Below are positions 22,967-35,235 of a stretch of DNA of 64,000 bases, in pieces. The stretch comes from Callorhinus ursinus (lineage: Eukaryota; Chordata; Mammalia; Carnivora; Otariidae), in the NCBI RefSeq assembly GCF_003265705.1, contig NW_020312966.1:22475208-22539207 (forward strand), given 5' to 3'. Numbering within the stretch: the first letter of the stretch is position 1; every line of letters begins with the position of its first letter. The notes beneath the pieces are model-generated. The model did no database searches and was not told the DNA's origin. It worked only from the letters and a program-made list of their open reading frames with translations. The translations under genes and the position numbers were made by a program.

Positions 22967-23024
22967 AAAAGTACAAAATATCTTTGGATGGAAAAAAACG
23001 TTGTATCTGTAGATCGTTTATCTT

Positions 23025-23240
23025 TTACTGGGTCAGGCACTGTGCTAGGCACATACTACATGCATTAACTTGCTTATTTTTCTCAATTGTCTCGCCCTGC
23101 ATTCAATTTTAACCTTTTTGTAAATGAGGAAACTGAATTTCTTTATACCTAATGAACTTGCTCAAGGTTACTGAGCTAGTAAGTAAAAGAAAGGCCTATG
23201 TTCTTTAAATTCAACTGCCGAGCTCATACCTCTCTCCTGG
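23025..23240 (-). mobile_element. MIR SINE remnant, antisense
   Basis: The plus strand reads aggcactgtgctaggcacat at 23035, gtaaatgaggaaactgaatt at 23121 and caaggttactgagctagtaa at 23164. These are the complements of the MIR 3' end, core and tRNA-proximal region in that order. Confidence 0.8.
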
Positions 23241-23639
23241 AGGTATAGTAGATGAAATACCCTGCCTCCTAGCCTCAAGGATCGCTGGATGGGACAGGAG
23301 TTTCGGCGACTTCCTATAATCCAACTGCCTTCTCCAACAACCTATAAGTAACTCACTCCCAAGGTTATACCTTTTCAGTGCCTGAAATAATTATCAAAAT
23401 TTGAATCTACAGTCCCACTCAAAGACAACGTTTTGTTTACTACTCATGTTTTGTTTTGTTTTGTCTGGCCTTCCTACTGATTTAATCAGTTCTCACTCTG
23501 TCAAGCAGGGTATTCAGAAAAGCACGCCACCATTCAGACTGTATGCATCTGTTACATGTGGTTAGTGTCCACCGACCTACCTGAGCCTCCCGCACTGCTG
23601 AGAATCTGTTTTCTACTCTCCCTGGTTACCTCATCTTGC
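23241..23639. other. Unclassified intergenic DNA
   Basis: I recognise no gene or repeat family here. A short TTTTG tandem run lies near 23447-23464. Confidence 0.4.
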
Positions 23640-24127
23640 TTGTCCCATAGTGACTCTTCCAAACTCTAGTTATTCTCACTAGTTCCTTATTCCAAGCCCA
23701 TGTTGTTCTTAGCATCTGATCTTGTTTTCTACTTTCCAGGGAAGGTAGAAAACTTAAGCCCCTCCTTTTCAAAACCCACCCTTTTCCATGGACTCATGTC
23801 AGTTCTCCCCAGTATTTACAGGACTAACTCCTTGAACTCTTTCAAAGACTTGGCTTACATGCCATTTTTTTTCTCACTTCCAACTGCCTTCTTTAATTCG
23901 AAGCATCTCTTTCCTCTGCTCATTTGGTCCTCCTCATTGTCCTTAGAGCAATCACTTTCTAACATACTGTCTAATTTATTTACAATCTTTACTGTCGTTG
24001 CTTACCTCCCTCAGTACAATGTAATCTCCCCTAGGAGCTTTATCTATTTTGAACACCAATGTATTCTAAGCATCTAAAACAGTACCTGGCTCATGGTAGG
24101 TGCCAATAAATATTTGTTGAATGAATG
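23640..24127 (+). mobile_element. LINE2 3' end, plus strand
   Basis: The LINE2 3' terminus is clear at 24000-24127: ctccctcagtacaatgtaat, then aacagtacctggctcatgg and aataaatatttgttgaatga. The upstream pyrimidine-rich sequence from about 23640 is probably the same element but more diverged. A 125-codon open frame across it (23700-24077) follows the general openness of this LINE2 strand and is not a gene. Confidence 0.72.
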
Positions 24128-25186
24128 AACAAATACACACAAGTATTTTGGTTGCTTGCATTCTTCCTTGTCCTTCCAGAGGAAGAGGTTACTCAAACTG
24201 TGTTTAGGTAAGATTGATTATTATAAATGTTACTCCAGCAGAGATCAGGAAGATGATATAATTTACTTCTTCATGTCTGAATTATGATGTTAAGGTTGCA
24301 TACTTGATGCCCAGAATGAGAAAGCTCTCCTTGCGACTCCTTCTACCTAACTCAAGGGCAGGGAATGCATTCGGTGATGCCCCTCACCTCTGATTATCTC
24401 TCAGTAAATCTGGACAGAACACATACCTGTGCTCTACTCCATCTCTGTCATTAAATACACTCCCCAAACAATTGGCCTCCAGGTTGACCCAAAGGTACTG
24501 AATTCTGCTGTATTTCATTTTCTTTGATAGCTTTGGCCACGGATTTTTGTCATTGCAACTGAATTCTGTGCAGATGATAGTCTGCTATACCAGAGACTTC
24601 ATTGACACCAGCAAGTATATTTCTCTTTGAGCACAAGTTGAACTTGAGTCATAGTCCCCAGTGAACAGGAATTGTTGAGTGTAATATAATCGATATCCCC
24701 TTTGGCTAAAAACTGCCTGAAATCCATAACCTACTGGAAAATGCAATGCAAACACCTGCTGTCTACCGATTTCCTAGAACAAAATATGATTGCAAGAGAT
24801 ACTTTATCAAATAGAGAATATTTCCAAATGCTGAATTTCCAGGCTTTATCAAAAAAGTCGTTCCTAGAAGATCCATTGCATTTACCCTGAGGGCCAAGTT
24901 CCGCAGAACAAATACATCTTTTCTTAATGTTTGACAGTACTATTGTTGCCTGCCTTCTCTTCCTTTTGATGGACAATAGCAATTCCTGACACACACAAAA
25001 AAAACTCCAAATAGTTTTGTTCAATTTACTCTTGGGGCTGTCTAATTCTTCCTTTGATTCTTACTGTTACCTGGGGTTGACTTCCTTTGCTTCATGTCAA
25101 ATCATCTTTTTGATTTTTAAGTAAAATATTCTGTGAAGTAGACACTTGATTCTGTTTTTTTTTTTTTGTATTAATACATCGCTTAT
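24128..25186. other. Unclassified intergenic DNA
   Basis: I see no recognisable gene, RNA or mobile element. Two open frames of 62 and 97 codons overlap on opposite strands near 24702-25024, without domains. Confidence 0.45.
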
Positions 25187-25364
25187 AAAAAGAATGATGA
25201 GGGGCTCTTGGGTGGCTCAGTCATTAAGCGTCTGCCTTTGGCTCAGGTCATGATCCCAGGGTCCTGGGATTGAGTCCCACATGGGGCTCCCTGCTCAGCG
25301 GGGAGCCTGCTTCTCCCTCGCCCTTTACCCCCCTCCCCACTTGTGCACTCTCTCTCTATCTCTT

Positions 25365-28300
25365 TTTTTAATTTTTTATTGTTATGTTAATCACCATACA
25401 TTACATCATTAGTTCTTGATGTAGTGTTCCATGATTCATTGTTTGTGCATAACACCCAGTGCTCCATGCCGAACGTGCCCTCTTTAATACCCATCACCAG
25501 GCTAACCCATCCCCCCACCCCCCTCCCCTCTAGAACCCTCAGTTTGTTTTTCAGAGTCCATCGTCTCTCATGGTTCCTCTCCCCCTCCGACTTACTCCCC
25601 TTCATTCTTCCCCTCCTGCTATCTTTTTCTTTTTCTTTTTTCTTAACATATCTTGCATTATTTGTTTCAGAAGTACAGATCTGTGATTCAACAGTCTTGC
25701 ACAATCCACAGCGCTCACCATAGCACATACCCTTCCCATTGTCTGTCACCCAGCCACCCCATCCCTCCCACCCCCCACCACTCAGCAACCCTCAGTTGGT
25801 TTCCTGAGATTAAGAATTCCTCATATCAGTGAGGTCATATGATACATGTCTTTCTCTGATTGACTTATTTGACTCAGCATAACACCCTCCAGTTCCATCC
25901 ACGTTGTTGCAAATGGCAAGATCTTATTCCTTTTGATGGCTGCATAATATTCCATTGTGTATATATACCACTTCTTCTTTATCCATTCATCTGTCGATGG
26001 ACATCTTGGCTCTTTCCACAGTTTGGCTATTGTGGACATTGCTGCTATAAACATCAGGGTGCACGTACCCCTTCAGGTCCCTACATTTGTATCTTTGGGG
26101 TAAATACCCAGTAGTGCCATTGCTGGATCATATGGTAGCTCTATTTTCAACTGTTTGAGGAACCTCCATACCGTTTTCCAGAGTGGCAGCACCAGCTTGC
26201 ATTCCCACCAACAGTGTAGGAGGGTTCCCCTTTCTCCACATCCCTGCCAACTTCTGTCATTTCCTGACTTGTTAATTTTAGCCATTCTGACTGGTGTGAG
26301 GTGGTATCTCATTGAGGTTTTGATTTGGATTTCCCTGATGCCGAGCGATGTTGAGCACTTTTTCATGTGTCTGTTGGCCATTTGGATGTCTTCTTTGGAA
26401 AAATGTCTGTTCATGTCTTCTGCCCATTTCTTGATTGGATTATTCTTTGGGTGTTGAGTTTGATAAGTTCTTTATAGATTTTGGATACTAGCCCTTTCTC
26501 TGATATGTCATTTGCAAATATTTTCTCCCATTCTGTTGGTTGTCTTTTGGTTTTGTGGACTGTTTCTTTTGCTGTGCAAAAGCTTTTTATCTTGATGAAA
26601 TCCCAATAGTTCATTTTTGCCCTTGCTTCCCTTGCTTTTGGCGATGTTTCTAGGAAGAAGTTGCTGTGGCTGAGGTCGAAGAGGTTGCTGTCTGTGTTCT
26701 CCTTTAGGATTTTGATGGACTCCTGTCTCACGTTTAGGTCTTTCAACCATTTGGAGTCTATTTTTGTGTGTGGTGTAAGGAAATGGTCCAGTTTCATTCT
26801 TCTGCATGTGGCTGTCCAATTTTCCCAACACCATTTGTTGAAGAGACTGTCTTTTTTCCATTGGACATTCTTTCCTGCTTTGTCAAAGATGAGTTGACCA
26901 TAGAGTTGAGGGTCCATTTCTGGGCTCTCGATTCTGTTCCATTGATCTATGTGTCTGTTTTTGTGCCAGTACCATACTGTCTTGATGATGACAGCTTTGT
27001 AATAGAGCTGGAAGTTCGGAATTGTGATGCCGCCAGCTTTGCTTTTCTTTTTCAATATTCCGCTGGCTATTCGGGGTCTCTTCTGGGTCCATACAAATTT
27101 TAGGATTATTTGTTCCACTTCTTTGAAAAAAGTGGATGGTATTTTGATGGGGATTGCATTGAATGTGTAGATTGCTCTAGGTAGCATTGACATTTCACAA
27201 TGTTTGTTCTTCCAATCCATGAGCATGGAACGTTTTTCCATTTCTTTGCATCTTCTTCAATTTCTTTCCTGAGTATTTTATAGTTTTCTGAGTACAGATC
27301 CTTTGCCTCTTTGGTTAAATTTATTCCTAGGTATCTTATGGTTTTGGGTGCAATTGTAAATGGGATCGACTCCTTGATTTGTCTCTCTTCTGTCTTGTTG
27401 GTGTATAGGAATGCCACTGATTTCTGTACATTGATTTTCTATCCTGCTACTTGACTGAATTCCTGTATGAGTTCTAGCAGTTTTGGGGTGGAGTCTTTTG
27501 GGTTTTCCACACACAGTATCATATCATCTGCAAAGAGTGAGAGTTTGACTTCCTCTTTGCTGATTTGGATGCCTTTGATTTCTTTTTGTTGTCTGATTGC
27601 TGTGGCTAGGACTTCTAATACAATGTTGACCAGCAGTGGTGAGAGTGGACATCCCTTCCGTGTTCCTGACCTTAGGGGGAAAGCTCTCAGCTTTTCCCCA
27701 TTGAGAATGATATTGACTGTAGGTTTTTCAGAGATGGCTTTTCTGATATTGAGGTATGTACCCTCTATCCCTATACTCTGAAGAGTTTTGATCAAGAAAG
27801 GATGCTGTACTTTGTCAAATGCTTTTTCTGCATCTATTGAGAGGATCATATGATTCTTGTTCTTTCTTGTTATCGTATTGTATCACGTTGATTGATTTGC
27901 AGATGTTGAACCAGGCTTGCAGCCCAGGGATAAATCCCACTTGGTCATGGTGAATAATCCTTTTAATGTACTGTTGGATCCTATTGCCTAGTATTTTGGT
28001 GAGAATTTTTGCATCCATGTTCCTCAAGGATATTGGTCTGTAGTTCTCCTTTTAATGGGGTCTTTGTCTGGTTTTGGGGTTCAAGGTAATGGTGGCCTCA
28101 TAAAATGAGTTTGGAAGTTTTCCTTCCATTTCTATTTTTTGGAACAGTTTCAGGAGAATAGGTATTAATTCTTCTTTAAATGTCTGTTAGAATTCCCCTG
28201 GGAAGCCATCTGGCCCTGGGCTTTTGTTTGTTGGGAGATTTTTGGTGGCTGCTTCAATTTCCTTAGCGGTTATAGGTCTGTTCAGGTTTTCTATTTCTTC

Positions 28301-28675
28301 CTGGTTCAGTTTTGGTAGTTGATACATCTCTAGGAATGCACCCATTTCTTCCAGGTTATCTAATTTGCTGGCATAGAGTTGCTCATAACACGTTCTTATA
28401 ATTGTTTGTATTTCTTTGGTGTTGGTTGGGATCTCTCCTCTTTCATTCATGATTTTGTGGATTTGGGTCATTTCTCTTTTCTTTTTGATCAGTCTGGCCA
28501 GGGGTTTATCAATCTTGTTAATTCTTTCAAAGAACCAGCTCCTAGTTTCGTTGATCTGTTCTACTGTTCTTTTGGTTTCTATTTCATTGATTTCTGCTCT
28601 GATCTTTATGATTTCTCTTCTCCTGCTGGGTTTAGGCTTTATTTGCTGTTCTTTCTCCAGCTCCTTTAGGTGTAG
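25365..28675 (-). mobile_element. 5'-truncated L1 (3.3 kb), minus strand, inside a SINE
   Basis: The left end is the T-run complement of the poly(A) tail, then the complement of the 3' UTR with its C-rich polypurine complement (near 25508-25530 and 25767-25780), then ORF2 up to the middle of the protein. A perfect 16-bp duplication, tctctctctatctctt, within the host SINE lies at 25349-25364 and 28676-28691. The element lacks the 5' UTR, ORF1 and the endonuclease part of ORF2. Confidence 0.96.
25821..28675 (-). pseudogene. L1 ORF2 fragment (reverse transcriptase and C-terminus), frameshifted
   Basis: Translated on the minus strand, it starts in the linker after the endonuclease (Leu-His-Leu-Lys-Glu-Leu-Glu). 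It passes the fingers region ([11 protein letters not shown] near 28187-28220), RT motif A ([10 protein letters not shown] near 27815-27845), the catalytic FADD motif (about 27523-27534), and the C-terminal Cys/His segment (LLHCWWEC near 26200). It ends in the same Met-Thr-Ser-Leu-Ile tail as the copy at 59058. At least five frame changes or stops split it into pieces of 70-276 codons, so it is dead. Domain order and the high similarity to the 58.6-kb copy show the same L1 subfamily. Confidence 0.93.
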
Positions 28676-28733
28676 TCTCTCTCTATCTCTTAAATAAATC
28701 AATACAATCTTTAAAAAAGAAAAAGAATGATGA

Positions 28734-29102
28734 TTCAATCTGCAACCTGTATTTCATCGGCAACAATATTTGAAAGGAATGACTGCCATCTGCTTGTCTG
28801 CTGTGGAGGTGGGGATTAAAGCAATTTGTGGCTAAGGAAATTCAATATGGAATTGTGTTCTCCATTGCTTTCCTTTAAGGAGCCTTTTCTAGCTCTCATT
28901 TTTCCTCTTTCAATGAACTATTGGATCAGAGATCCCACTTTACTTAGGCTGTGACAAGGCAGAACAAGCAATCAGTCTCCAAACTACAAATGGATTGTGT
29001 CACTAAAATGTGTTTGTTATCTGCTTTTAGTCTTGTGACTCCCTAATAATTTTTTAGGCAGAAATGACATTCCTGTACTAGTTAATGTGAGCCTCCTGTC
29101 AT
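28734..29102. other. Unclassified intergenic DNA
   Basis: I recognise nothing here; the sequence appears unique. Confidence 0.4.
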
Positions 29103-29112
29103 GACATTTCTT

Positions 29113-29599
29113 TTTTATTTTTTCCCCTGGTTCTACACAAGATCATCTTTATTTTATTATATATATATATATATAATGTATATATATATATACATACATA
29201 TATATAAACATATAATGTATTATTTGTTTCAGGGGTACAGGTCTGTGATTCATCAGTTTTACACAATTCACAGTGCTCACCATAGCACATACCCTCCCCA
29301 ATGTCCATCACCCAGCCACCCCATCCCTCCCACCCCCCTCCACTCCAGCAACCCTCAGTTTGTCTCCTGAGATTAAGAGTCTTTTATGGTTTGTCTCCCT
29401 CTCTGGTTTTATCCCGTTTCATTTCTTCCTCTCTTCCCCCATGATCCTCTGCCTTGTTTCTCAAATTCCACATATCAGAGAGATCATATGATAATTATCT
29501 TTCTCTGATTGACTTATTTCGCTTAGCATTATATCCTCTAGTTCCATCCACATCGTTGCAAATGGCAAGATTTCATTTTTTGATGGCTGCATAATATGC

Positions 29600-29650
<51 letters not shown>

Positions 29651-29900
29651 ACATATTCTTTATCCATTCATTTGTCAATGGACATCTAGGCTCTTTCCAT
29701 AGGTTGGCTATTATGGACCTTACTGCTCTAAACATTGGGGTACGTGTGCCCCTTTGGATCACTACATTTGTATCTTTGGGGTTAATACCCAGTAGTGCAA
29801 TTGTTGCATCATAGGGTAGCTCTATTTTCAACTTTTTGACGAACCCCTATACTATTTTCCAGAGTGGCTGTACCAGCTTGCATTCCCACCAACAGTGTAG
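29113..29900 (-). mobile_element. 5'-truncated L1 3' end, minus strand
   Basis: It contains the complement of the L1 3' UTR (gtctgtgattcatcagtttt, then ccatccctcccacccccctc) and ORF2 C-terminus up to agcttgcattcccaccaac near 29876. A 10-bp duplication, gacatttctt, lies at 29103-29112 and 29901-29910. The tail region has become a TA-rich tract (29156-29220), and a second TA tract lies inside the ORF2 part. It is older than the copies at 25.4 and 58.6 kb. Confidence 0.9.
29604..29648. repeat. (TA)n microsatellite within L1
   Basis: This is a pure TA run of about 44 bp at the place where other L1 copies in the window have only ttgtgtatatatacca. It looks like expansion of a short pre-existing seed. 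Open frames reading through it as Ile-Tyr repeats are artefacts. Confidence 0.92.
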
Positions 29901-29910
29901 GACATTTCTT

Positions 29911-32900
29911 ATGCGAGAAAGGAATGGCGGTGGCCAGTTTGGGTGTTTTGCTCCTTTATATATCTCATCCTCTCAATTTCTCTCTTCTGTTTTCCTCGTG
30001 TTTTATCTCTGATCTTTCTGAGGCATTTTGTCCTTCAATCCCTCCTGTTTCCCCTTAGTCTCTTAGCCTTCTTGCATGGCTTCCATTCTCTCCCTACCAA
30101 ATGTCAACCCACTCATCCATAACTACACATTCACCAGCAATGTCAGCCTCTTTGCCTTCTGCTACAAATGCCTATCAAGGTCTCATTCCTTTGTCATCTA
30201 CTCCAACTCATTTATGGTTTGAGTTTTCATCTGGATATGCAACAATGTGTGATAATTCTAAATTTTCACAATTTTTTTTAGTTCTTTTGCCTCATTCCCA
30301 CCTACATTTTCACTCTCTGCAGGAAATTTGTACTTGTTCTTTATAGAGAAATTAGAAACCATTGGACATGCATTCCCTAAACTTGCCACTAATATAATCA
30401 TGTGTCATTATCTTCTTTCCATCTCTTTCAAAGGGCACGTCGTTCTTCCTCTTACCAAGTTCAATCCTTCCACCTATCCTTTTGTATTTTTCCTCACCCT
30501 TCTTAGACATTTTTCTCCTTCACTAGTGAATGAAATTCATCGTTTTCAACCACTTATTCTCCATTGGATCCTTTTTGAACATGTGTTTGAAAATATTCTG
30601 TATATAAAAGTGAAATAAAAACAATCTATAAACGTTTCCTCTTTTTTATCCATCTCAACTAAGCTTCTGAAAGATTAGTCCAGTGGTAGAAGAGTTTCAC
30701 AAGAAGCCAAGTTCTGGTATGAGCCCATGGCAATAGGTTGTAAAGGAGACTGGAGGCAAATGGAACAGGATGAAAAAATAAGGAAACAGAGAGGCTATTA
30801 CATTAGATGGTTGCCAAAGTGAGGTTTGAAGCCACTTAAAATAAAGGCCCACCTTAACCAGGAGGAAACACTATGACCAGATACTAAAATATTAGTCAAA
30901 TATTAGTAAATGAGCAAGAGTTCAGAAAGTCCATGGATGATTTATGAGATGGGTGAAGAGGGGTTGGTATAAGCCTCCAAAGAGCATGATTTTTACTCTA
31001 CAGAAAAGGAAAAATAGTATAGATTCCAGAACCAAAGTCAGAGAGATGCCAGTCTAATTCCCAGATGTGAGGTCTATGAGAAGTCAGAGAAAAAAACTGA
31101 ATCCAGATGAAAGAGTTGCAGGGAAAATAGCTTTACATGGCAAAGCCTACTTCCAGTTAAGATCAGGAAGAGTTGGGTTGTTCAGTGAACAAGTCACAAA
31201 TGAGGGAGAAATTAGTAACCAGATCAGGGTCTCCCAAAGGCACGTAGAGGGTGAGAACCAGGCAGAGTACATTAACTGAGAATGTACACGGTCGATGAGT
31301 GGAAAGGCTTGGATCATAGGCAATGAGCAAGGATAACAGACTTGAGTAATGGCAGACTAAACTGGCCACACACTTCCAAGATTTGCTGTAAGAGTTTCCT
31401 ATTCATCTGGGAAAGATCAACTATGGCTTGAGTTACTATAATTCCGAAGAAAGGGGTACTCAGTGAGGAACTTCTGATTTAAGTTGACCGTACTGGCTCT
31501 GATGACAAGGCTCTGGGCATGAGGTTCCTACACTGAGGACCCCACCATTGTGGTGTGTGTGCGGAAGGGTTAAGGAGGAGTTCTAATGCTCAGAGGCTGG
31601 GTCATAGAAACTGAGAGAAGCTCATCATGAATCCATGCGTCATAAATCCACGGGAGCCACCAGCTACGAGTATCTCTGCTAATAGTAGTCGGTCTTGCTC
31701 TAATTGACATATCTCACAGCAGGCTGCGTTATCTAGGACTCTATTCAGAAATCCAGGAGAGATGATTGCTGCACATGCAATTATAGAAATGCTCATCACC
31801 CCTTCACCCTCTTTTTTTTTCCCCAATAGAGACATATTTTTGTTAAAAATACAGCCGTTTCATGAACTTAGCTTGAATTTTTCCTGATGCATTCACTGAT
31901 GGAAAACAGAATTAGGCCAACTTTATTTCTGGGTTTGATGGGCTTTCCAGACTTGTTAGGGTTAGCTGGAAGTAATCTTACTCCCTGTAGTGTTTAGATG
32001 TTTAAAAGTGCTTTGCTGCACATACAGAGCAGATTTTTACTGTGGCTAATCAGAAATAAGCAAAGGGCAGATTTACAGTGGGAAAGATAGGGAATATAAA
32101 TGAAAGAGCTCTGCTCAGCTAATCTGAATATAAACATAAAATTAAAACAGGATGTATGGTAGGGAAGGCCATGTTAAAATTTCCAGTTTTCATTTAGATA
32201 TTGTACATCAGGTAGACCCAGTTACCAGTATCAAACCTTCTATAAAGCATATTCCAATCTCTCCCATCTGCAAATTATGCTCATGCAGATGTTACATGTC
32301 TTATGATGGAAAGACTTCCAAAAGGGGAAAGTGGTTTTCTTCATATCAAATGTAATAAACCCAAACCAGGTAAGTCAGCTTTGCAGCCTGGAATCCTATT
32401 TGTTTGCATTAGGTTGGCTTTTCTCATCTATCTTTCACCAGTAATATTAGACTATACATCCATTCTGATGATGTATAAATGGAAAATTTTCAGTGTAAGA
32501 GCACATGGGAACCTCTACAAGATCACTCTGACATGCTTTTTCTCTTATTTTTTCCTGCTGTGATTTTGGAAAGCTATAGTTTTCTCCTGTTAAAATGATC
32601 AGTGCTTTAAGTGAATGAGATCACTTACTGAAATAAAAGTCCAGCCAAGGCATATTCTCATATCGTGATCTCATACAGGCTCAGCCTCAAGAGAGGCCCC
32701 TTGAGAGATTTTGCAAAGTTGTTCATCCAATTGTTGTATGCGGCCTCTGTTCAAAAAGGAAACATGGTTGACAAAATCGTAAAAAGGGCCCCTGGATGCC
32801 AAAAACAATATAAACGCATGTGTGCCTTAATATAGGCTGCTATCTTGCACAAATAATCTTCCTCTGTTTAAAGCCTGTGGTGCATGAAACACCTGAATAC

Positions 32901-33234
32901 TTATGTAATCCTCACTTTCTGCATGGTGAGAGGCCCAAGATGCTGAGCTCTGTATGTTGCCCTGGGCCCACAAACAGATCATGGGGCATCTGGGGATGCT
33001 GAGACCACCTCCAAGCATCACTTGGCTTCAGAACTTTTGAATTGCTGTTCCTCTGACACATATATCTTTCAATTTTCCAATTACTGTCCACTCACAACTA
33101 GAGGCAGTGGTCATTGAACATGTCTTAGATTCTAAATAGTTCAAAAATGATGATGAAAATATGAGATAAATTAAAGTAATAATTGTTGGCTTACCTCCAG
33201 GATTAATCTAGAAAACACTGCACTATAAATCTTT
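29911..33234. other. Unclassified intergenic DNA, 3.3 kb
   Basis: I find no supported gene or named repeat. The plus strand is pyrimidine-rich at 29940-30640, with several open frames of 64-96 codons in different phases. None has a domain, and they may reflect an unrecognised old repeat. The remainder looks unique. Confidence 0.45.
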
Positions 33235-33300
33235 TTTTTTCATTAACCAATATTTATTCAGTGCTTAATTTGACAACGTTGTATGCAGGCCTTGGTCATG
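33235..33300 (-). mobile_element. LINE2-like 3' end fragment, antisense
   Basis: The sequence tcattaaccaatatttattc followed by agtgcttaattt resembles the complement of the LINE2 terminus (ataaatatttgttgaatgaa preceded by tagtaggcgctc). It is short and diverged. Confidence 0.45.
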
Positions 33301-34694
33301 CATTGTCCAGGCAGCCCAGCATAACCTCCAAGCTAAAGTTCCTGTGCCCAAGGAACAGACCCCATCTCACCATGTTTATTTCTGATACCTTCTTGGGCAT
33401 TTTTTTTTTATTTTAAATTCCAGTATAGTTAACATAGTGTTATATTAGTTTCAGGTGTACAACATCGTGATTCAACGATTCCATTCATCAACCCAATACT
33501 CATCATCTATCCTTTTGTATTGGAGTAAACTTCACATAAAGTGAAATGTGTAAAGTGAAATGAAGTGTATAAAGCTTTAATAAACCAACACATTCTTGTC
33601 CCATCTTCATCAAGGCATAAAACACTGCTAACACCTAAGAAAGTTGTTCCATTTTCCCATTATCAATTCCACCCCCTATAGGCCATCATCACTTTGATCT
33701 CTATTGTCATAGATTGATTTTGCTTGTTTTTGAACTTCTAGCAAAATGGAATCCTAGAGTATATGCTCATTTCTTCTGGCTTCTCTCAATTAACATCATG
33801 ATTTTGAGATTCATCCGTGTCGTTATGTGCACACCATGAGTGGATTCTTTATTTTCATTGTTTAGTACACCATGGTATGACTATCCCATGATATATTATT
33901 CTCCTGTTGATGAACGCTCAGTTTTGTTTCTGGTTTTTGAGATTATGAATAAAGCTGCTATGAAAAGAATCTCATATAAGTCTTCTGCGGACATGTTTTC
34001 ATTTATCTTGGAAAAATACTTAGGAGTGAAATTGATGAAGATGTTTAATTTTATAAGAAACTACCAAATAGTTTTCCAAACTGGTTGAACCATTTTGTGC
34101 AACTTTCCAATTGTTCCAAGCCCTGGACAATATTTGGTCTTTTTAATCTAGCTATTCTAGTGGATGTGAAATGGTATCATATTCTGGCTTTAATTCACCT
34201 GATAATTAATGATATTAAGAATCTTTTCATGTGCTATTTGCCTTTCATATATCTTTATGACTGTTTTTTGCCCATATTTGTTGGAGAAGAGGTATTCTTT
34301 GCCTCTTCTCTTGACGTGTTAATGTTCTTGTACATTCTGGGTAAATTCTTTGTTAAATATGTATGTTTCAAATATATTATTTCATTTTCTGGCCAGACTT
34401 CCTAACTTTTTAATAATGTCTTTTGACGAATAGAAATTTTTATTTTGCATTAAGTTCAACTTGCCAGCGTTTTGTTTTATGCTCAGTGATTTTTGGTGCC
34501 TAAGAAAACTTTGCCTACCACAAGGTCATTAAGATATTCTTTGATATTTTCTTCTAGACATTTTATAGTTTCAGCTTTTACATTACTCTTATATACTCCA
34601 AATTAATTTTTGTGTATCATATGATAAAAATACTAGATTCATTTTTTAGTGAATCACTTTAATTGAGTTTTTACAGAGCAATTAAAAACTATAT

Positions 34695-34872
34695 ATATAT
34701 ATATATATATATATATTTTTTATTCATGAGAGACAGAGAGAGAGGGAGAGGCAGAGGGAGAAGCAGGCTTCCCGCTGAGCGGGGAGCCCGATGCGGGACT
34801 CGATCCCAGGACCCCGGGATCATGACCTGAGCCGAAGGCAGACGCTTAACCATCTGAGCCACCCAGGCGCCC
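34695..34872 (-). mobile_element. CAN SINE (SINEC) with TA-expanded tail, minus strand
   Basis: The body and head complement are close to consensus (ending GAGCCACCCAGGCGCC). A 12-bp duplication, taaaaactatat, lies at 34683-34694 and 34873-34884. The left side, where the A-tail complement should be, is a TA run (34691-34716) followed by TTTTTTATT. The end of the duplication or tail has therefore grown into a microsatellite. Confidence 0.93.
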
Positions 34873-35235
34873 TAAAAACTATATTTTTCTCATTGAATTG
34901 ACTTAGTGCCTTTGTTAAAAAAAATCCATTGACATATATGCTATGGCCTAATATTAAATTCTCTCTTCTGTTTTACTGGTGTTTTTTGTTTATTTCTATG
35001 CCAACACCATAATCTTTCAATAACTAACTTTATAACATGTCTTGAAATCAGATAGCATGGGTCCTTCAATAATGTTCTTCTTCAAGATTCCTTTTGCTAT
35101 TCCAAATCTTTTGCTTTTCCATATAAATGTGTGTAATTAACCTGTTGATTTTTATGAAAATGGCAGTTGGGATTTGAGTTGGATTACGTTAAACTTATAG
35201 ATCAATTTGGGGGTAATTCACACTTCAAAAATGTG

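Larger units (their letters stand above)
25201..28719 (+). mobile_element. CAN SINE (SINEC) split by a 3.3-kb L1
   Basis: The SINE head and body lie at 25201-25364 (GGGGCTCTTGGGTGGCTCAG onward, into the CT-rich segment). Its 3' part resumes at 28676 (tctctctctatctcttaaat, then the A-rich tail). The whole unit is bounded by a perfect 14-bp duplication, aaaaagaatgatga, at 25187-25200 and 28720-28733. An L1 on the opposite strand occupies the interior, so the SINE is the older of the two. Confidence 0.96.

Noticed and set aside
23700..24077. 125-codon plus-strand open frame
   Set aside because: It overlaps the 3' part of a LINE2, and the peptide is composition-biased without a domain.
29604..29648. 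Ile-Tyr repeat protein
   Set aside because: The frame is created by a TA microsatellite inside an L1 and changes with every repeat unit.
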